Positions 7,722-17,451 of a DNA stretch of 34,896 nt are shown here, in pieces. The position numbers and the translations under genes were made by a program. The DNA is taken from assembly GCA_034430115.1 (NCBI GenBank), contig DAOUFG010000085.1, positions 1 through 34,896 of the forward strand. The letters are read 5' to 3'. Below the pieces are notes generated by a model that did not search any database, had not been told where the DNA came from, and saw only the letters and a list, made by a program, of their open reading frames with translations. Each line of letters opens with the position of its first letter. Within the stretch, counting starts at the first letter, position 1. Origin of the DNA: CAIXPS01 sp034430115. Lineage in GTDB: Bacteria; Chloroflexota; Anaerolineae; J036; Brachytrichaceae.

Positions 7722-8699
7722 TCAGGCTTCGTATCCATTCGGATGCTTCGACATCCAATCCCACGCGCTGGCGACAATCTCCTCCAGCGAGGTATAGCGC
7801 GGCTGCCAGCCCAGTTCGGCTTTCGCCAGCTCCGACGAAGCTACCAGCCGCGCCGCATCGCCGGGCCGGCGCTCCGTCTCGCACACTGCGAACGGCCTGC
7901 CCGAAGCTTTACGCGCCATCTCAATCACCTCGCGTACCGAGTAGCCCGTGCCCGAACCCAGGTTACAGGTCAACTTTTCGTGCGCATCCAGGTACTTCAG
8001 CGCCAGCAGGTGCGCCGTTGCCAGGTCATAGATGTGAATGTAATCGCGGATGCACGTGCCGTCGGGCGTGGGGTAATCGGTGCCGTAGATGTTCACTTCC
8101 TTGCGCTGCCCCAGCGCAGCCTTCAGGATGAGCGGGATCAGGTGCGTCTCAGGGGAGTGCGCCTCGCCTCGCCCGCCGTATGCGCCGCAAGCATTGAAAT
8201 AACGCAGCACCACATAGCGCAGGCCATAGACGGTGTTGAACCACTTCAGCATCTGTTCCACCATCAGCTTGGTCTCGCCATAACAATTAGCCGGCTGGAT
8301 GAGCGATTTTTCGGTCAGCGGCGCGTCGCTGGCGGCAAAGACCGCCGCGGTGGACGAAAATACAAAGCGTTGCACATGATGTGCCGCGCAGGCTTCGAGC
8401 AGGTTCAACGTGTTCCCCACGTTGGAGCGGAAATAGAGCGCGGGCTTTTGCATCGACTCGCCCGCTTCGATCAACGCGGCAAAATGAAACACCGCCTCGG
8501 CCTGTGAGGTGTCCAGCGCCAGGTTGATGTCGTCCACATTCGCCAGGTCGCCATGAATGAACTGTGCCTCCGCCGGCACGGCCTGGCGATGCCCTTTCGA
8601 CAAATTGTCGAACACAAACACGCGCTGCCCGGCCTCGATGAGCAACTGCGCCACGGTGCTGCCGATGTATCCTGCGCCACCCACGACTAATATATTCAT
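7722..8699 (-). CDS. galE: UDP-glucose 4-epimerase
   Basis: A 325-residue short-chain dehydrogenase/reductase of the extended type. It interconverts UDP-glucose and UDP-galactose with bound NAD, supplying sugars for polysaccharide. The N-terminal Rossmann motif GGAGYIGS is at residues 7-14. FSSTAAVF (114-121) gives the catalytic Ser/Thr position. The YxxxK pair is Tyr140 and Lys144 in CYGETK. The substrate loop PTPDGTCIRDYIH, which is typical of GalE, is present further on. The start is ATG 8699, giving MNILVVGG. The in-frame extension to 8738 lies in a repeat and is rejected. Length matches the family (about 330). It diverges from murI across a repeat-filled gap. Confidence 0.92.
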   Translation of the reverse strand: MNILVVGGAGYIGSTVAQLLIEAGQRVFVFDNLSKGHRQAVPAEAQFIHGDLANVDDINLALDTSQAEAVFHFAALIEAGESMQKPALYFRSNVGNTLNLLEACAAHHVQRFVFSSTAAVFAASDAPLTEKSLIQPANCYGETKLMVEQMLKWFNTVYGLRYVVLRYFNACGAYGGRGEAHSPETHLIPLILKAALGQRKEVNIYGTDYPTPDGTCIRDYIHIYDLATAHLLALKYLDAHEKLTCNLGSGTGYSVREVIEMARKASGRPFAVCETERRPGDAARLVASSELAKAELGWQPRYTSLEEIVASAWDWMSKHPNGYEA

Positions 8700-8700
8700 A

Positions 8701-8790
8701 TCATTTTTGATTTGCGATTTTGGATTTTCGATTTCCAATCCACGCCGCTACTCGTTCGCAATCTAAAATCAGAAATCAAAAATCGTAAAT
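8701..8790. repeat. AT-rich inverted repeat between galE and murI
   Basis: ATTTTTGATTT (8703-8713) is perfectly inverted as AAATCAAAAAT (8773-8783). Both arms continue in loosely repeated GATTTT / AAAATC words. The element fills nearly the whole gap between the divergent starts and so must overlap both promoters or leaders. It is similar in style to the other short intergenic repeats of this window but of a different word family. Confidence 0.6.
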
Positions 8791-8833
8791 TCCTTCACCT
8801 GATTCTATCGTGGAACGGTGATACGATTGGGTT

Positions 8834-9685
8834 GTGATTGGTGTCTTCGACTCTGGCGTGGGAGGGCTGTCCGTCTGGCGCGAGATCGCCGGCCTCATGC
8901 CCAACGAACCGATCATTTACCTGGCCGATCAGGCACATGTCCCCTATGGCCCGCGCAGCCTGAACGAGGTGCGCGCGCTCACCACTCGTTGCATCAACTG
9001 GCTCATCGAGCAGGGCTGTTCGATGGTGGTGATCGCCTGTAACACCGCCTCCGCCGCAGCGCTCAATCACGTGCGCCGGCTATACCCCAACACGCCGATT
9101 GTGGGCATGGAACCGGCGGTGAAACCCGCCGCCACCCACACGCAAACGGGCGTGATCGGCGTGCTGGCCACCCAGGCCACTTTTCAGGGCGAGTTATTCG
9201 CCAGCGTGGTCATGCGCTTCGCTTCGCATGTTAAAGTCATCGAGCAACCCTGTCCCGGTTGGGTCAAGCTGGTGGAAGGAGCCGCGCAGGATGAAAATGC
9301 GCTGGAAAACTGCCAACCCCTCATCAACCATTACGTCGGCCCGCTCCTGGATGCGGGCGCCGACGCGCTGGTGTTGGGCTGCACACATTTCCCATTCCTA
9401 TCCCAGGCAATCCGCTGTCACATCGACGAGTGGTCCGCCCAACATCAGCCGGGCTACCAAATTAACCTGATCGACCCCAGTGCCGCCGTTGCACGCCAAA
9501 CGATGCGCGTGCGCGACGCGCATGGCCTCTCACAAGCCGTCGAATCACCGCTACGCAAGTTCTATACCACCGGTGACGCAGCATCTTTCCAGAAGCTGGC
9601 CCAGCGCCTGCTGCCCGACGCCACCGGCCTTTGTATGAGGCACATCGTGTGTGCCGAAACCAGCCACACAAATCGCGAGTTATGA
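8834..9685 (+). CDS. murI: Glutamate racemase
   Basis: A 283-residue cytoplasmic enzyme that makes D-glutamate for peptidoglycan precursors. It starts at GTG 8834 with the family N-terminus MIGVFDSGVGGLSV. The acid/base cysteines are Cys69 in ACNTASAA and Cys183 in GCTHFPF. His185 follows the second cysteine. The Asp of DSG (Asp6) is conserved, and PYG at 38-40 matches the usual substrate loop. Length is normal for the family. The ribosome-binding site is poor, and the promoter would have to lie in the repeat just upstream. It is the first gene after the divergent galE. Confidence 0.94.
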   Translation: MIGVFDSGVGGLSVWREIAGLMPNEPIIYLADQAHVPYGPRSLNEVRALTTRCINWLIEQGCSMVVIACNTASAAALNHVRRLYPNTPIVGMEPAVKPAATHTQTGVIGVLATQATFQGELFASVVMRFASHVKVIEQPCPGWVKLVEGAAQDENALENCQPLINHYVGPLLDAGADALVLGCTHFPFLSQAIRCHIDEWSAQHQPGYQINLIDPSAAVARQTMRVRDAHGLSQAVESPLRKFYTTGDAASFQKLAQRLLPDATGLCMRHIVCAETSHTNREL

Positions 9686-9879
9686 AGGATAATAACCGGG
9701 AATCGCATTACGGTTCACCGGGGGATACGCGAGACGTAAAATTCTAATCTTAAAACTACACTCGCGCGTTATATGCGATACTCTACAGGCTGAGCCTCGT
9801 GACTTCTGTTTAGTCATGATAACTCACCGTAGAATTGAGCCATTCATAATTGAAACCAACCAGGACGAACTTTCTGATT

Positions 9880-12567
9880 ATGGCCGACAGAGATATTGAC
9901 CGTATCCATAGCTTGCTTGAAGCGGCTGACGCCGTTGCCGAGGCGGAAGCCGAAGCAGAGGTGGATGCTGAGGCGCAAGCACAAGCAAATTCCGACTCAC
10001 TCGATCACACCGCGCAGGTACCGGAAACGGTGGCGATTCTGCCGTTGCGCGGTGCGATTGTGTATCCGCTCTCGGCGGTGCCATTGCGCGTCGCCCAGGC
10101 ACGCTCGATCCGTTTGATCGACGAGGCGATGCAACACAAGGTGCCGATCGGCCTCGTTGCCAGCAAGACGCCCGAAAAAGAAGACCCCGAACCAGACGAC
10201 ATCTATCGCGTCGGCACGTTAGCCACGGTGGTGCGCATCTTCAAGTCGCCCGATGGCATCGTCAATATGATCGTGCAGGGCAGCGAGCGCTTCCGCATCA
10301 CGGAATTCACCAGCACCGACCCCTACATGACGGCGCGCGTGGAATTGATGCCCGAAACGTGGGAAAGCACGCTGGAAATCGAGGCGCTGCGCCGCAACAT
10401 CAGCCAGGGCTTCGCCAAGATGGCAGAGCTGATTCCAAACCTGCCCGACGAACTGGCGCAAATGATCCAGAGCGTGGAGGACCCGCGCCAACTGACCTAC
10501 GCCGTAGCCACCTACATGCGCATGGATATGGGCGATGCGCAAAAGTTGCTGGAGATGGAAGGCTTGCCCGATAAGATGCTGTTCCTGTTGCAGTTGTTGA
10601 ACAAGGAACTGGAAGTGCTGGAACTGGGCAAGAAGATTCAAACCCAGGCCCAGAGCGAGATGGAGAAAGTCCAGCGCGAATACTTCCTGCGCGAACAGAT
10701 CAAGGCCATCCAGCACGAGTTGGGTGAAGCCGACGAGCAACAGATCGAAGTCAACGAACTGCGCGACAAGATCGAAGCCAGCGGCATGAACAACGAAGCG
10801 CGTGAAGAAGCCGCGCGCGAGCTCTCACGCCTGGCGAAGCTGCCCACCCAGGCGGCGGAATATGGCGTCATCCGCACCTACCTGGACTGGATGGTGTCGC
10901 TGCCGTGGCAGATCACCAGCACCGACAACCTGGACATCACGCACGCGCGCGGCGTCTTGAACGAAGACCACTACGGCCTGCAAGACATCAAAGAGCGCAT
11001 CCTGGAATTCCTGGCCGTGCGCAAGCGCCGCCTGGAACTGGCCGCAGAAGCCGAAGCGTCGCAGCCGGCCGCCCAGCCGACCGCGACGACCGCCGAAGCA
11101 TTGAACGAAGTCGCCATCCTGGGGCAAGCCGACGATTCCGAAATGGAGCCCGAGGCCACCCCGCTGCACCGCGAGCGCGAAGGTGTCATCCTGTGCTTCG
11201 TAGGCCCGCCCGGCGTCGGCAAGACCAGCCTGGGCGCCAGCATTGCGCGCGCTATGGGCCGCAAGTTCATCCGCATGTCGTTGGGCGGCGTGCACGATGA
11301 GGCCGAAATTCGCGGCTTCCGCCGCACCTATATCGGCAGCATCCCAGGGCGCATCGTGCAGGGCATCCGGCGCGCCGAAACGCGCAACCCCGTCTTCATG
11401 CTCGACGAGGTGGATAAGATCGGCGCAGACTTCCGCGGCGACCCATCGGCGGCGCTGATGGAAGTGCTGGACCCCGAGCAGAACCGCGAGTTCCGCGACC
11501 ACTACCTGGATGTGCCGTTCGACCTCTCGCAGACCATGTTCATCTGCACGGCCAACACGCTCGACACAATCCCCGGCCCGCTGCTGGACCGCATGGAGAT
11601 ACTGCAACTCAGCGGCTACACCGAGCAGGAGAAGCTGCACATCGCGCAAGGCTACCTGGTGCCGCGCCAGATCAAAGAAAACGGCCTGCGGCCCGGCGAA
11701 GTGACTTTTGAAGACGACGCGACCCTGCAATTGATGCGTGACTACACGCGTGAGGCGGGCGTGCGCAACCTGGAACGCGAAATCGGCAGCATCTGCCGCA
11801 AACTGGTGACGCGCGTGTCGGAGAAGAAAGCCGAATTCCCCATCCGCGTCGTCAGCGACAAATTGCAAGACCTGCTGGGCAAGCCCAAGTTCTATTCCGA
11901 GGTGGCGGATCGCACCGAAACCTCGGGCGTGGCAACCGGCTTGGCCTGGACGCCTGTGGGCGGCGACTTGATCTTCATCGAAGCGACCCTGATGCGCGGG
12001 GCCAAGGGCTTCCAAATCACCGGCCACCTGGGCGACGTGATGCGCGAAAGCGCACAGGCCGCGCTCTCTTACGTGCGCAGCCGCGCCGCGGACCTGGGGA
12101 TCGAGCAGAAGGTGTTTGACCACCATGACATTCACCTGCACATCCCGGCCGGCGCGCAACCTAAAGATGGCCCCTCCGCCGGTGTGACCATCTCCACCGC
12201 GCTCGTCTCGGCCCTAACGGGGCGGCACGTGAAGCCCGACGTGGCGATGACGGGAGAGATCACCCTGCGCGGGTTGGTTTTGCCGGTGGGCGGCGTGAAG
12301 GAAAAGATACTGGCAGCTCATCGCGCCGGGCTGAAGACGATCATCCTGCCCAAGCGCAACGCGATTGACTTGGACGACCTGCCCGAAGAAGTACGCAAGT
12401 CGCTACACTTCGTCTTGGCGGAACGCGTGGAACAGGTTTGGGAAGCCGCGCTACAGCCTGTCAAACCTGCTCGCAGCGCCAGGCGCAAAGTAGCGACCAC
12501 GGCCCCAGCCAAGCCCGCAACTCGCGCTGCAAGCAAAAACAGCAAGCAACCGGCGAAACAGCGCTAG
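9880..12567 (+). CDS. lon: ATP-dependent protease Lon, with an inserted linker
   Basis: An 895-residue cytoplasmic AAA+ serine protease that degrades misfolded and regulatory proteins. After an Ala/Glu-rich lead (about 15-40) comes the Lon N-domain beginning ETVAILPLRGAIVYP, then a coiled coil (about 240-300). Walker A is GPPGVGKTS (Lys448) and Walker B is FMLDEVDK (Glu510). The protease domain has Ser766 in DGPSAG and Lys809 in GGVKEKILAAHRAG, 43 residues apart as in other Lon proteins. Two features are unusual: a roughly 45-residue acidic, Ala-rich insert (about 388-434) just before Walker A, and a basic Ala-Lys-rich tail after about 860. I prefer ATG 9880. A TTG at 9850 in frame would add 10 residues. 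It is followed by a strong terminator. Confidence 0.95.
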   Translation: MADRDIDRIHSLLEAADAVAEAEAEAEVDAEAQAQANSDSLDHTAQVPETVAILPLRGAIVYPLSAVPLRVAQARSIRLIDEAMQHKVPIGLVASKTPEKEDPEPDDIYRVGTLATVVRIFKSPDGIVNMIVQGSERFRITEFTSTDPYMTARVELMPETWESTLEIEALRRNISQGFAKMAELIPNLPDELAQMIQSVEDPRQLTYAVATYMRMDMGDAQKLLEMEGLPDKMLFLLQLLNKELEVLELGKKIQTQAQSEMEKVQREYFLREQIKAIQHELGEADEQQIEVNELRDKIEASGMNNEAREEAARELSRLAKLPTQAAEYGVIRTYLDWMVSLPWQITSTDNLDITHARGVLNEDHYGLQDIKERILEFLAVRKRRLELAAEAEASQPAAQPTATTAEALNEVAILGQADDSEMEPEATPLHREREGVILCFVGPPGVGKTSLGASIARAMGRKFIRMSLGGVHDEAEIRGFRRTYIGSIPGRIVQGIRRAETRNPVFMLDEVDKIGADFRGDPSAALMEVLDPEQNREFRDHYLDVPFDLSQTMFICTANTLDTIPGPLLDRMEILQLSGYTEQEKLHIAQGYLVPRQIKENGLRPGEVTFEDDATLQLMRDYTREAGVRNLEREIGSICRKLVTRVSEKKAEFPIRVVSDKLQDLLGKPKFYSEVADRTETSGVATGLAWTPVGGDLIFIEATLMRGAKGFQITGHLGDVMRESAQAALSYVRSRAADLGIEQKVFDHHDIHLHIPAGAQPKDGPSAGVTISTALVSALTGRHVKPDVAMTGEITLRGLVLPVGGVKEKILAAHRAGLKTIILPKRNAIDLDDLPEEVRKSLHFVLAERVEQVWEAALQPVKPARSARRKVATTAPAKPATRAASKNSKQPAKQR

Positions 12568-12586
12568 GCGAGGAACCCTGACACAC

Positions 12587-12642
12587 AAAAAAGAAGCCTG
12601 ATTTTGGCGCCGGGTACGGCGCTTCAAAATTGGGCTTCTTTT
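12587..12642. terminator. Large bidirectional terminator between lon and the GNAT gene
   Basis: AAAAAAGAAGCC (12587-12598) is inverted as GGCTTCTTTT (12633-12642). A second nested stem is formed by GATTTTG and CAAAAT, and a third by GGCGCC and GGCGC at the top. The A-run and T-run at the two ends give a U-tract in both directions, so it can stop both convergent transcripts. Confidence 0.85.
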
Positions 12643-12663
12643 CTGATGACTGCGCACCTCTAC

Positions 12664-13599
12664 CTACCAGACCCTATCCCACCCCTCGGAAAGGTCATAG
12701 TCGGTGAAGCCCATGGAAGCATATAACGCGCCCGCCGGCATCGAGTAGGACCCCACGTATGCCTTTTGCGCGCCCATGCGCTTCAAGCGGCGCAAGGCCT
12801 CGCACATCACGGCCTTGCCCAGGCCGCGCTTTTGGTAGCCTGGCACGGTCGCGACCGGTTCAAACACGGCCGTGCGGGTCACATCGTCGAACCACGCCGT
12901 GCAAAACGACGCGACCGCGCCGTCGGGCGCAATCGCGACGATGTCCAGGTCGCGCCGGTAGAGAGGGGCGGTTTGAATATTGCGATACCACGTCACGTCG
13001 TTGCGGTTATCCACCGCGACGCGAATATCATTCTCGTGGAATGCCAGCCCCGAAGCGTAGCAGCGCTCCAGCAACTCCACTCCGTCGCCCAATGAATGGA
13101 TGGTGAAGCCGGCTGGCGGCGGCGCATCTGGGATCGGCACGTCCATCTCTCGCCGGCGCATATATTCCGGCCAGTCGCCCCTGACATAGCCGCGCCGCAT
13201 CACAATTTGCCGGCAGGGCTGGTCGTGCTCCTCCACCCAAACGCGCAACTTGCGCTTGCCCTCTGGTGTAATGACGCATAGACGTGCCTCGGCGACATCC
13301 AGCATCTCCTCTTGCAAAGCAGGCGACTCATGAGCCGGGTGCAGGTGCAAAAATGCCTCGCCTTTACCTTCGGCGGTCAACACGGCGGCGATCTCGCCGG
13401 CCGGCGTCTCCCACACAAAGACCATCTCGCTCATCGGGCGGCGCTCGATGTTCTCAATCCCATGCCAGCGCCAGTAATCGAAGCGCACCACGTGCCAGCA
13501 CTTCTCGCGGAACTGGTTCAGCACCAGCGCCTCGCGCAGAAACGCGCGAATACGCCAGAAGTCGCCCTCACCCTGGTAAGGTCGCATTGTCAGTTGCAT
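12664..13599 (-). CDS. GNAT-family N-acetyltransferase, two-domain type
   Basis: A 311-residue protein beginning MQLTMRPYQGEGDFWRI at ATG 13599. AGGAGA (complement of about 13604-13609) is well placed upstream, so the longer frame to 13692 is rejected. There are two GNAT-like halves. The C-terminal half has the acetyl-CoA-binding motif A in VATVPGYQKRGLGKAVM, followed by an ALRRLKRMGA helix. The N-terminal half is diverged and lacks a clear Q/R-x-x-G-x-G/A loop, as in other tandem GNATs. The substrate cannot be predicted. The last gene before the convergent lon terminator, it lies downstream of tRNA-Gln but is separated from it by a terminator. Confidence 0.82.
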   Translation of the reverse strand: MQLTMRPYQGEGDFWRIRAFLREALVLNQFREKCWHVVRFDYWRWHGIENIERRPMSEMVFVWETPAGEIAAVLTAEGKGEAFLHLHPAHESPALQEEMLDVAEARLCVITPEGKRKLRVWVEEHDQPCRQIVMRRGYVRGDWPEYMRRREMDVPIPDAPPPAGFTIHSLGDGVELLERCYASGLAFHENDIRVAVDNRNDVTWYRNIQTAPLYRRDLDIVAIAPDGAVASFCTAWFDDVTRTAVFEPVATVPGYQKRGLGKAVMCEALRRLKRMGAQKAYVGSYSMPAGALYASMGFTDYDLSEGWDRVW

Positions 13600-13667
13600 G
13601 ATGTCTCCTTCATTGCCCCGGCCTTGCAAAAGTCGCGTGGCGGGTGATCTACAGATAGGGTACGGGG

Positions 13668-13690
13668 AAAAAGCGCCTGATTCATCAGGC
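13668..13690 (-). terminator. Rho-independent terminator after tRNA-Gln
   Basis: Read on the minus strand, GCCTGA and TCAGGC form a 6-bp stem with a TGAA tetraloop, followed by GC and TTTTT. It lies 12 bases beyond the 3' end of the tRNA and so ends a short monocistronic tRNA transcript. Confidence 0.85.
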
Positions 13691-13701
13691 AAAGGGAGGA
13701 A

Positions 13702-13773
13702 CTGGGGCGGCAGGATTCGAACCTACGAATGACGGATCCAAAGTCCGTTGCCTTACCACTTGGCCACGCCCCA
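13702..13773 (-). tRNA. tRNA-Gln (anticodon TTG)
   Basis: A 72-nt cloverleaf on the minus strand. The acceptor stem TGGGGCG pairs with CGCCCCA, with a weak U1-A72 first pair and discriminator G73, both typical of bacterial tRNA-Gln. The anticodon stem-loop is CGGAC-TTTGGAT-CCG with TTG as the anticodon. The T-arm carries GTTCGAATC. CCA is not encoded: TTC follows G73, so CCA must be added after transcription. Promoter and terminator are both visible. Confidence 0.95.
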
Positions 13774-13793
13774 TCGAACTTGCTAGCGCATCG

Positions 13794-13823
13794 ATATTAC
13801 CACAATTGGAATGCTTTGGGCAA
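13794..13823 (-). promoter_or_regulatory. Promoter of tRNA-Gln
   Basis: On the minus strand TTGCCC (complement of 13818-13823) and TAATAT (complement of 13794-13799) are separated by 18 bp. The predicted start lies about 13 bases before the mature tRNA 5' end. Confidence 0.5.
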
Positions 13824-13932
13824 ACGACTTAAAAGCGGATTCCAGTGCGCAAGCGCGAATGTCACACGAAGTAGAGTTGAACCATAGGCAATCGAGCAGA
13901 AGTCCGGCTGAAGCCCGAAATCAACCCCAGCG

Positions 13933-15084
13933 CTACACCCGCTCTTGCGGGTCAAACAGGCGCACATGCTCATCCAGCGCAAAGCGGTCGGTCATACCGG
14001 CGATGTAATTACACACCACCTGCTCGCGGGGCAGCTTCTTCAGCCACTCGCGTGGGCCGTTGGGCATGATGCGCGGCTCGTTGATATACGCGCGGAACAG
14101 GTTCTCAATCACCCGGTCGGACTTGGTGTGCATGCGCAAGACATGATAGTGCCTGTACATGTATTCATACAAGAAGCTCTTCAACTCGCGGTTCATCTCG
14201 CGCGTCTCAGGTGTGTATGCCACCAGGTTATCGGGCTGATTGCGCACGTCGGTCACGCTTTGCACGCCCGAGGCCGTGATACGACTATCGGTTTCGCGCA
14301 ACAGGTCCGTCACCATCTCATTAATCAAATTTCGAATCACGCGATGGCGCATCAAATCGTCGGGCGGCTCAGCCGGGTTGAGCCCGGCCGCCTCGCAAGC
14401 GCGCCTCCACCAGCGCAGTTGCATCACGTCACGGATGTCGAGGATATTGGCCCGCAGGCCGTCGTCCAGGTCGTGCGTGTTATAGGCCAGTTCATCGGCA
14501 AACGAGGCGACCTGAGATTCAAGCGTGCCGCGCTGATGGGGCTCGTACTCATGCGGCACCAATACGTCATATTCCGTTTCGTGCTTCACCAACCCCTCAC
14601 GAAACTCATAGGTCAGGTTCAATCCTGGGAAGCCCGGATAACGATTCTCCAACTCGGTGACGATGCGGAAGCTATGCCGGTTGTGATCGAAGCCACCGTA
14701 GTCTTGCATCAACGCAGATAGCTTGGCTTCGCCCGAATGGCCGAACGGTGGATGCCCTAAATCATGCGCCAGGCAGATGCCCTCCACCAGGTCCTCGTTG
14801 GCCCCCAACGCCCGCGCGATGGTGCGCCCGATTTGTGCCACTTCCAACGTATGCGTGATGCGCGTGCGGTAGTAGTCGCCCTCTGTCACCACAAAGACCT
14901 GCGTCTTGCCCTGCAAACGGCGAAAAGCCGTGGTGTGCAACACGCGCTCCCGGTCACGCTGAAACGCCGTGCGATAGGGGGCTTCCGATTCAGGATACAC
15001 GCGCCCTTTGGATTCGGCACTTTTGACGGCATAGGGGGCCAGGCTGATCGATTCAATCTGTTCCAGTTGCTCTCGTGTCCGCAT
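13933..15084 (-). CDS. dgt: dGTPase-like deoxynucleotide triphosphohydrolase
   Basis: A 383-residue HD-domain enzyme that splits dNTPs to deoxynucleoside and triphosphate, controlling dNTP pools. The metal site is visible: His78 in RITHTLEV, then His107-Asp108 in CLAHDLGHPPFGHSGE, with a downstream Asp in AYNTHDLDDGL. The N-terminal FQRDRERVLHTTAFRRLQGKTQVF is diagnostic for the dGTPase family. Length and motifs place it with the shorter dGTPase-like class found in Chloroflexota and Firmicutes rather than the 505-residue E. coli type. Nucleotide preference is not known. The gene is alone, diverging from moxR. Confidence 0.9.
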   Translation of the reverse strand: MRTREQLEQIESISLAPYAVKSAESKGRVYPESEAPYRTAFQRDRERVLHTTAFRRLQGKTQVFVVTEGDYYRTRITHTLEVAQIGRTIARALGANEDLVEGICLAHDLGHPPFGHSGEAKLSALMQDYGGFDHNRHSFRIVTELENRYPGFPGLNLTYEFREGLVKHETEYDVLVPHEYEPHQRGTLESQVASFADELAYNTHDLDDGLRANILDIRDVMQLRWWRRACEAAGLNPAEPPDDLMRHRVIRNLINEMVTDLLRETDSRITASGVQSVTDVRNQPDNLVAYTPETREMNRELKSFLYEYMYRHYHVLRMHTKSDRVIENLFRAYINEPRIMPNGPREWLKKLPREQVVCNYIAGMTDRFALDEHVRLFDPQERV

Positions 15085-15222
15085 GGGTCAATTGTAGTCT
15101 GTCGCCGGCGTGCTTCAGGGTCATCTAAGCTTGATGTAAGTTATACATGTTATGATTTTCATGGCACGAGAGAGTGCATAATTACTCATGACGGGGTACC
15201 TATCTAACTTTCGGTTGAACAA

Positions 15223-16173
<951 letters not shown>

Positions 16174-16185
16174 GCTTTCGGGATA

Positions 16186-17445
16186 ATGAGTAGATACCGG
16201 GTCATTCTGCTGCTATTCGTCGTAACCCTGGCCGGCGCCCTGAGCAGCGGAAAGGCGCTCTGGTGGAGTTTCGCCGGGGCGCTGTTTGCGTTGTTGTCCA
16301 TATCAGTGTTATGGGCGTGGTTGGGCGTGAACTGGCTGCGCGTTAGCCGGCACACCTTGACGCACGTGGCACGGGTGGGTCAGAAGCTGGAAGAAGAATT
16401 CGTGCTCACCAACCTGAGCCGCATCCCAAAGCTGTGGACGGAAGTCCGCGACTTCTCCACCCTGCCCAATCACTATGCCAGCCGGGTCATCGGCTGGGTG
16501 AACGGCAAACAATGGCGCGGCTGGCGCATCTCCACCTTCTGCAGCCGGCGCGGGCGCTACACGTTGGGGCCGATGACCATCAGCAGTGGCGACCCACTGG
16601 GCATCTACCAAATGCGGCGCACACTGAACCGCGTGAATAGCATCCTGGTTTACCCGGCCACCTGGCAATTTGCCGACTTCCCGCTCCCCGGGGGGCACTT
16701 ACCCGGCGGCGAGGCGCAACGGCGACGCACGCATTACGTCACTACCAATGCCTCGGGCGTGCGAGACTACATGACGGGCGACGTGATCAACCGTATCCAT
16801 TGGCCGCTCAGCATGAAACGCATGCGCCTGACGGTGAAAGAATTTGAATTGGACCCGATGTCCGAAATATGGATATTGCTCGACCTGGATGGCGCGGCGC
16901 AAGTGCGCATGCCCGATGCAGAACCCGCCGCCGAAGGATTGACGGAGGTATCGCCTGGTACGGCAGAAACTTTCGTGCTGCCGCCGCAGACCGAAGAATA
17001 CGTCATCTCAATGACCGCTTCTGTGGCGCAACACTTTCTGAAACGGGGGCGCGCCATTGGGATGATCTGCTATAACCGGCATCGCGAAGTGCTCAACAGC
17101 GACCGAGGCGAGCGACAAATCAATAAAGTGATGGAGACGTTATCGGTCCTGCACGCAGATGGGGTGGTGCCATTCGAGCGAGTGTTGCGTGCAGAAGGAG
17201 CGTTGTTGCCCCGTGGGGCGACGGTCATCGCCATTTCCGCATCCACCGACGTGCGCTGGGCGCTCTCGATGCAACAGATGGTGCGCAGCGGCCTGCGAGC
17301 GGTGGCGGTGGTGGTCGATGCCGAAAGCTTCGGCGGCCCACAACCCGCCACGCCCGTCATCGCCGCGCTGGCCGAAGCCGGCGCAGTGGTGCGCGTGCTC
17401 AAACGCGGCCAATCGCTCAGCGAAGCGGTGGAGCAGCCGATCTAA
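16186..17445 (+). CDS. DUF58-domain membrane-anchored protein
   Basis: A 419-residue protein with two N-terminal membrane helices (about 4-20 and 24-45) followed by a soluble part. The DUF58 signature lies at about 191-216: GVRDYMTGDVINRIHWPLS, then MRLTVKEFE. The C-terminal region (about 220-415) is probably a VWA-like fold, with ILLDLDG at its start. DUF58 proteins are routinely encoded next to MoxR ATPases and are thought to be their clients in envelope processes. The spacing of 12 bp supports co-transcription. The convergent permease gene starts only 6 bp after its stop, and no terminator is visible between them. Confidence 0.87.
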   Translation: MSRYRVILLLFVVTLAGALSSGKALWWSFAGALFALLSISVLWAWLGVNWLRVSRHTLTHVARVGQKLEEEFVLTNLSRIPKLWTEVRDFSTLPNHYASRVIGWVNGKQWRGWRISTFCSRRGRYTLGPMTISSGDPLGIYQMRRTLNRVNSILVYPATWQFADFPLPGGHLPGGEAQRRRTHYVTTNASGVRDYMTGDVINRIHWPLSMKRMRLTVKEFELDPMSEIWILLDLDGAAQVRMPDAEPAAEGLTEVSPGTAETFVLPPQTEEYVISMTASVAQHFLKRGRAIGMICYNRHREVLNSDRGERQINKVMETLSVLHADGVVPFERVLRAEGALLPRGATVIAISASTDVRWALSMQQMVRSGLRAVAVVVDAESFGGPQPATPVIAALAEAGAVVRVLKRGQSLSEAVEQPI

Positions 17446-17451
17446 CGCGGA

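Noticed and set aside
10825..12159. 444-residue antisense frame opposite lon
   Set aside because: Its composition (Ala, His, Gln, Val) and lack of motifs mark it as the complement of the lon codons, not a gene.
15131..15156. TTGATG and TATGAT words before moxR
   Set aside because: The spacing is only 14 bp. The TGtTATGAT extended -10 could still work, but the evidence is too weak to list.
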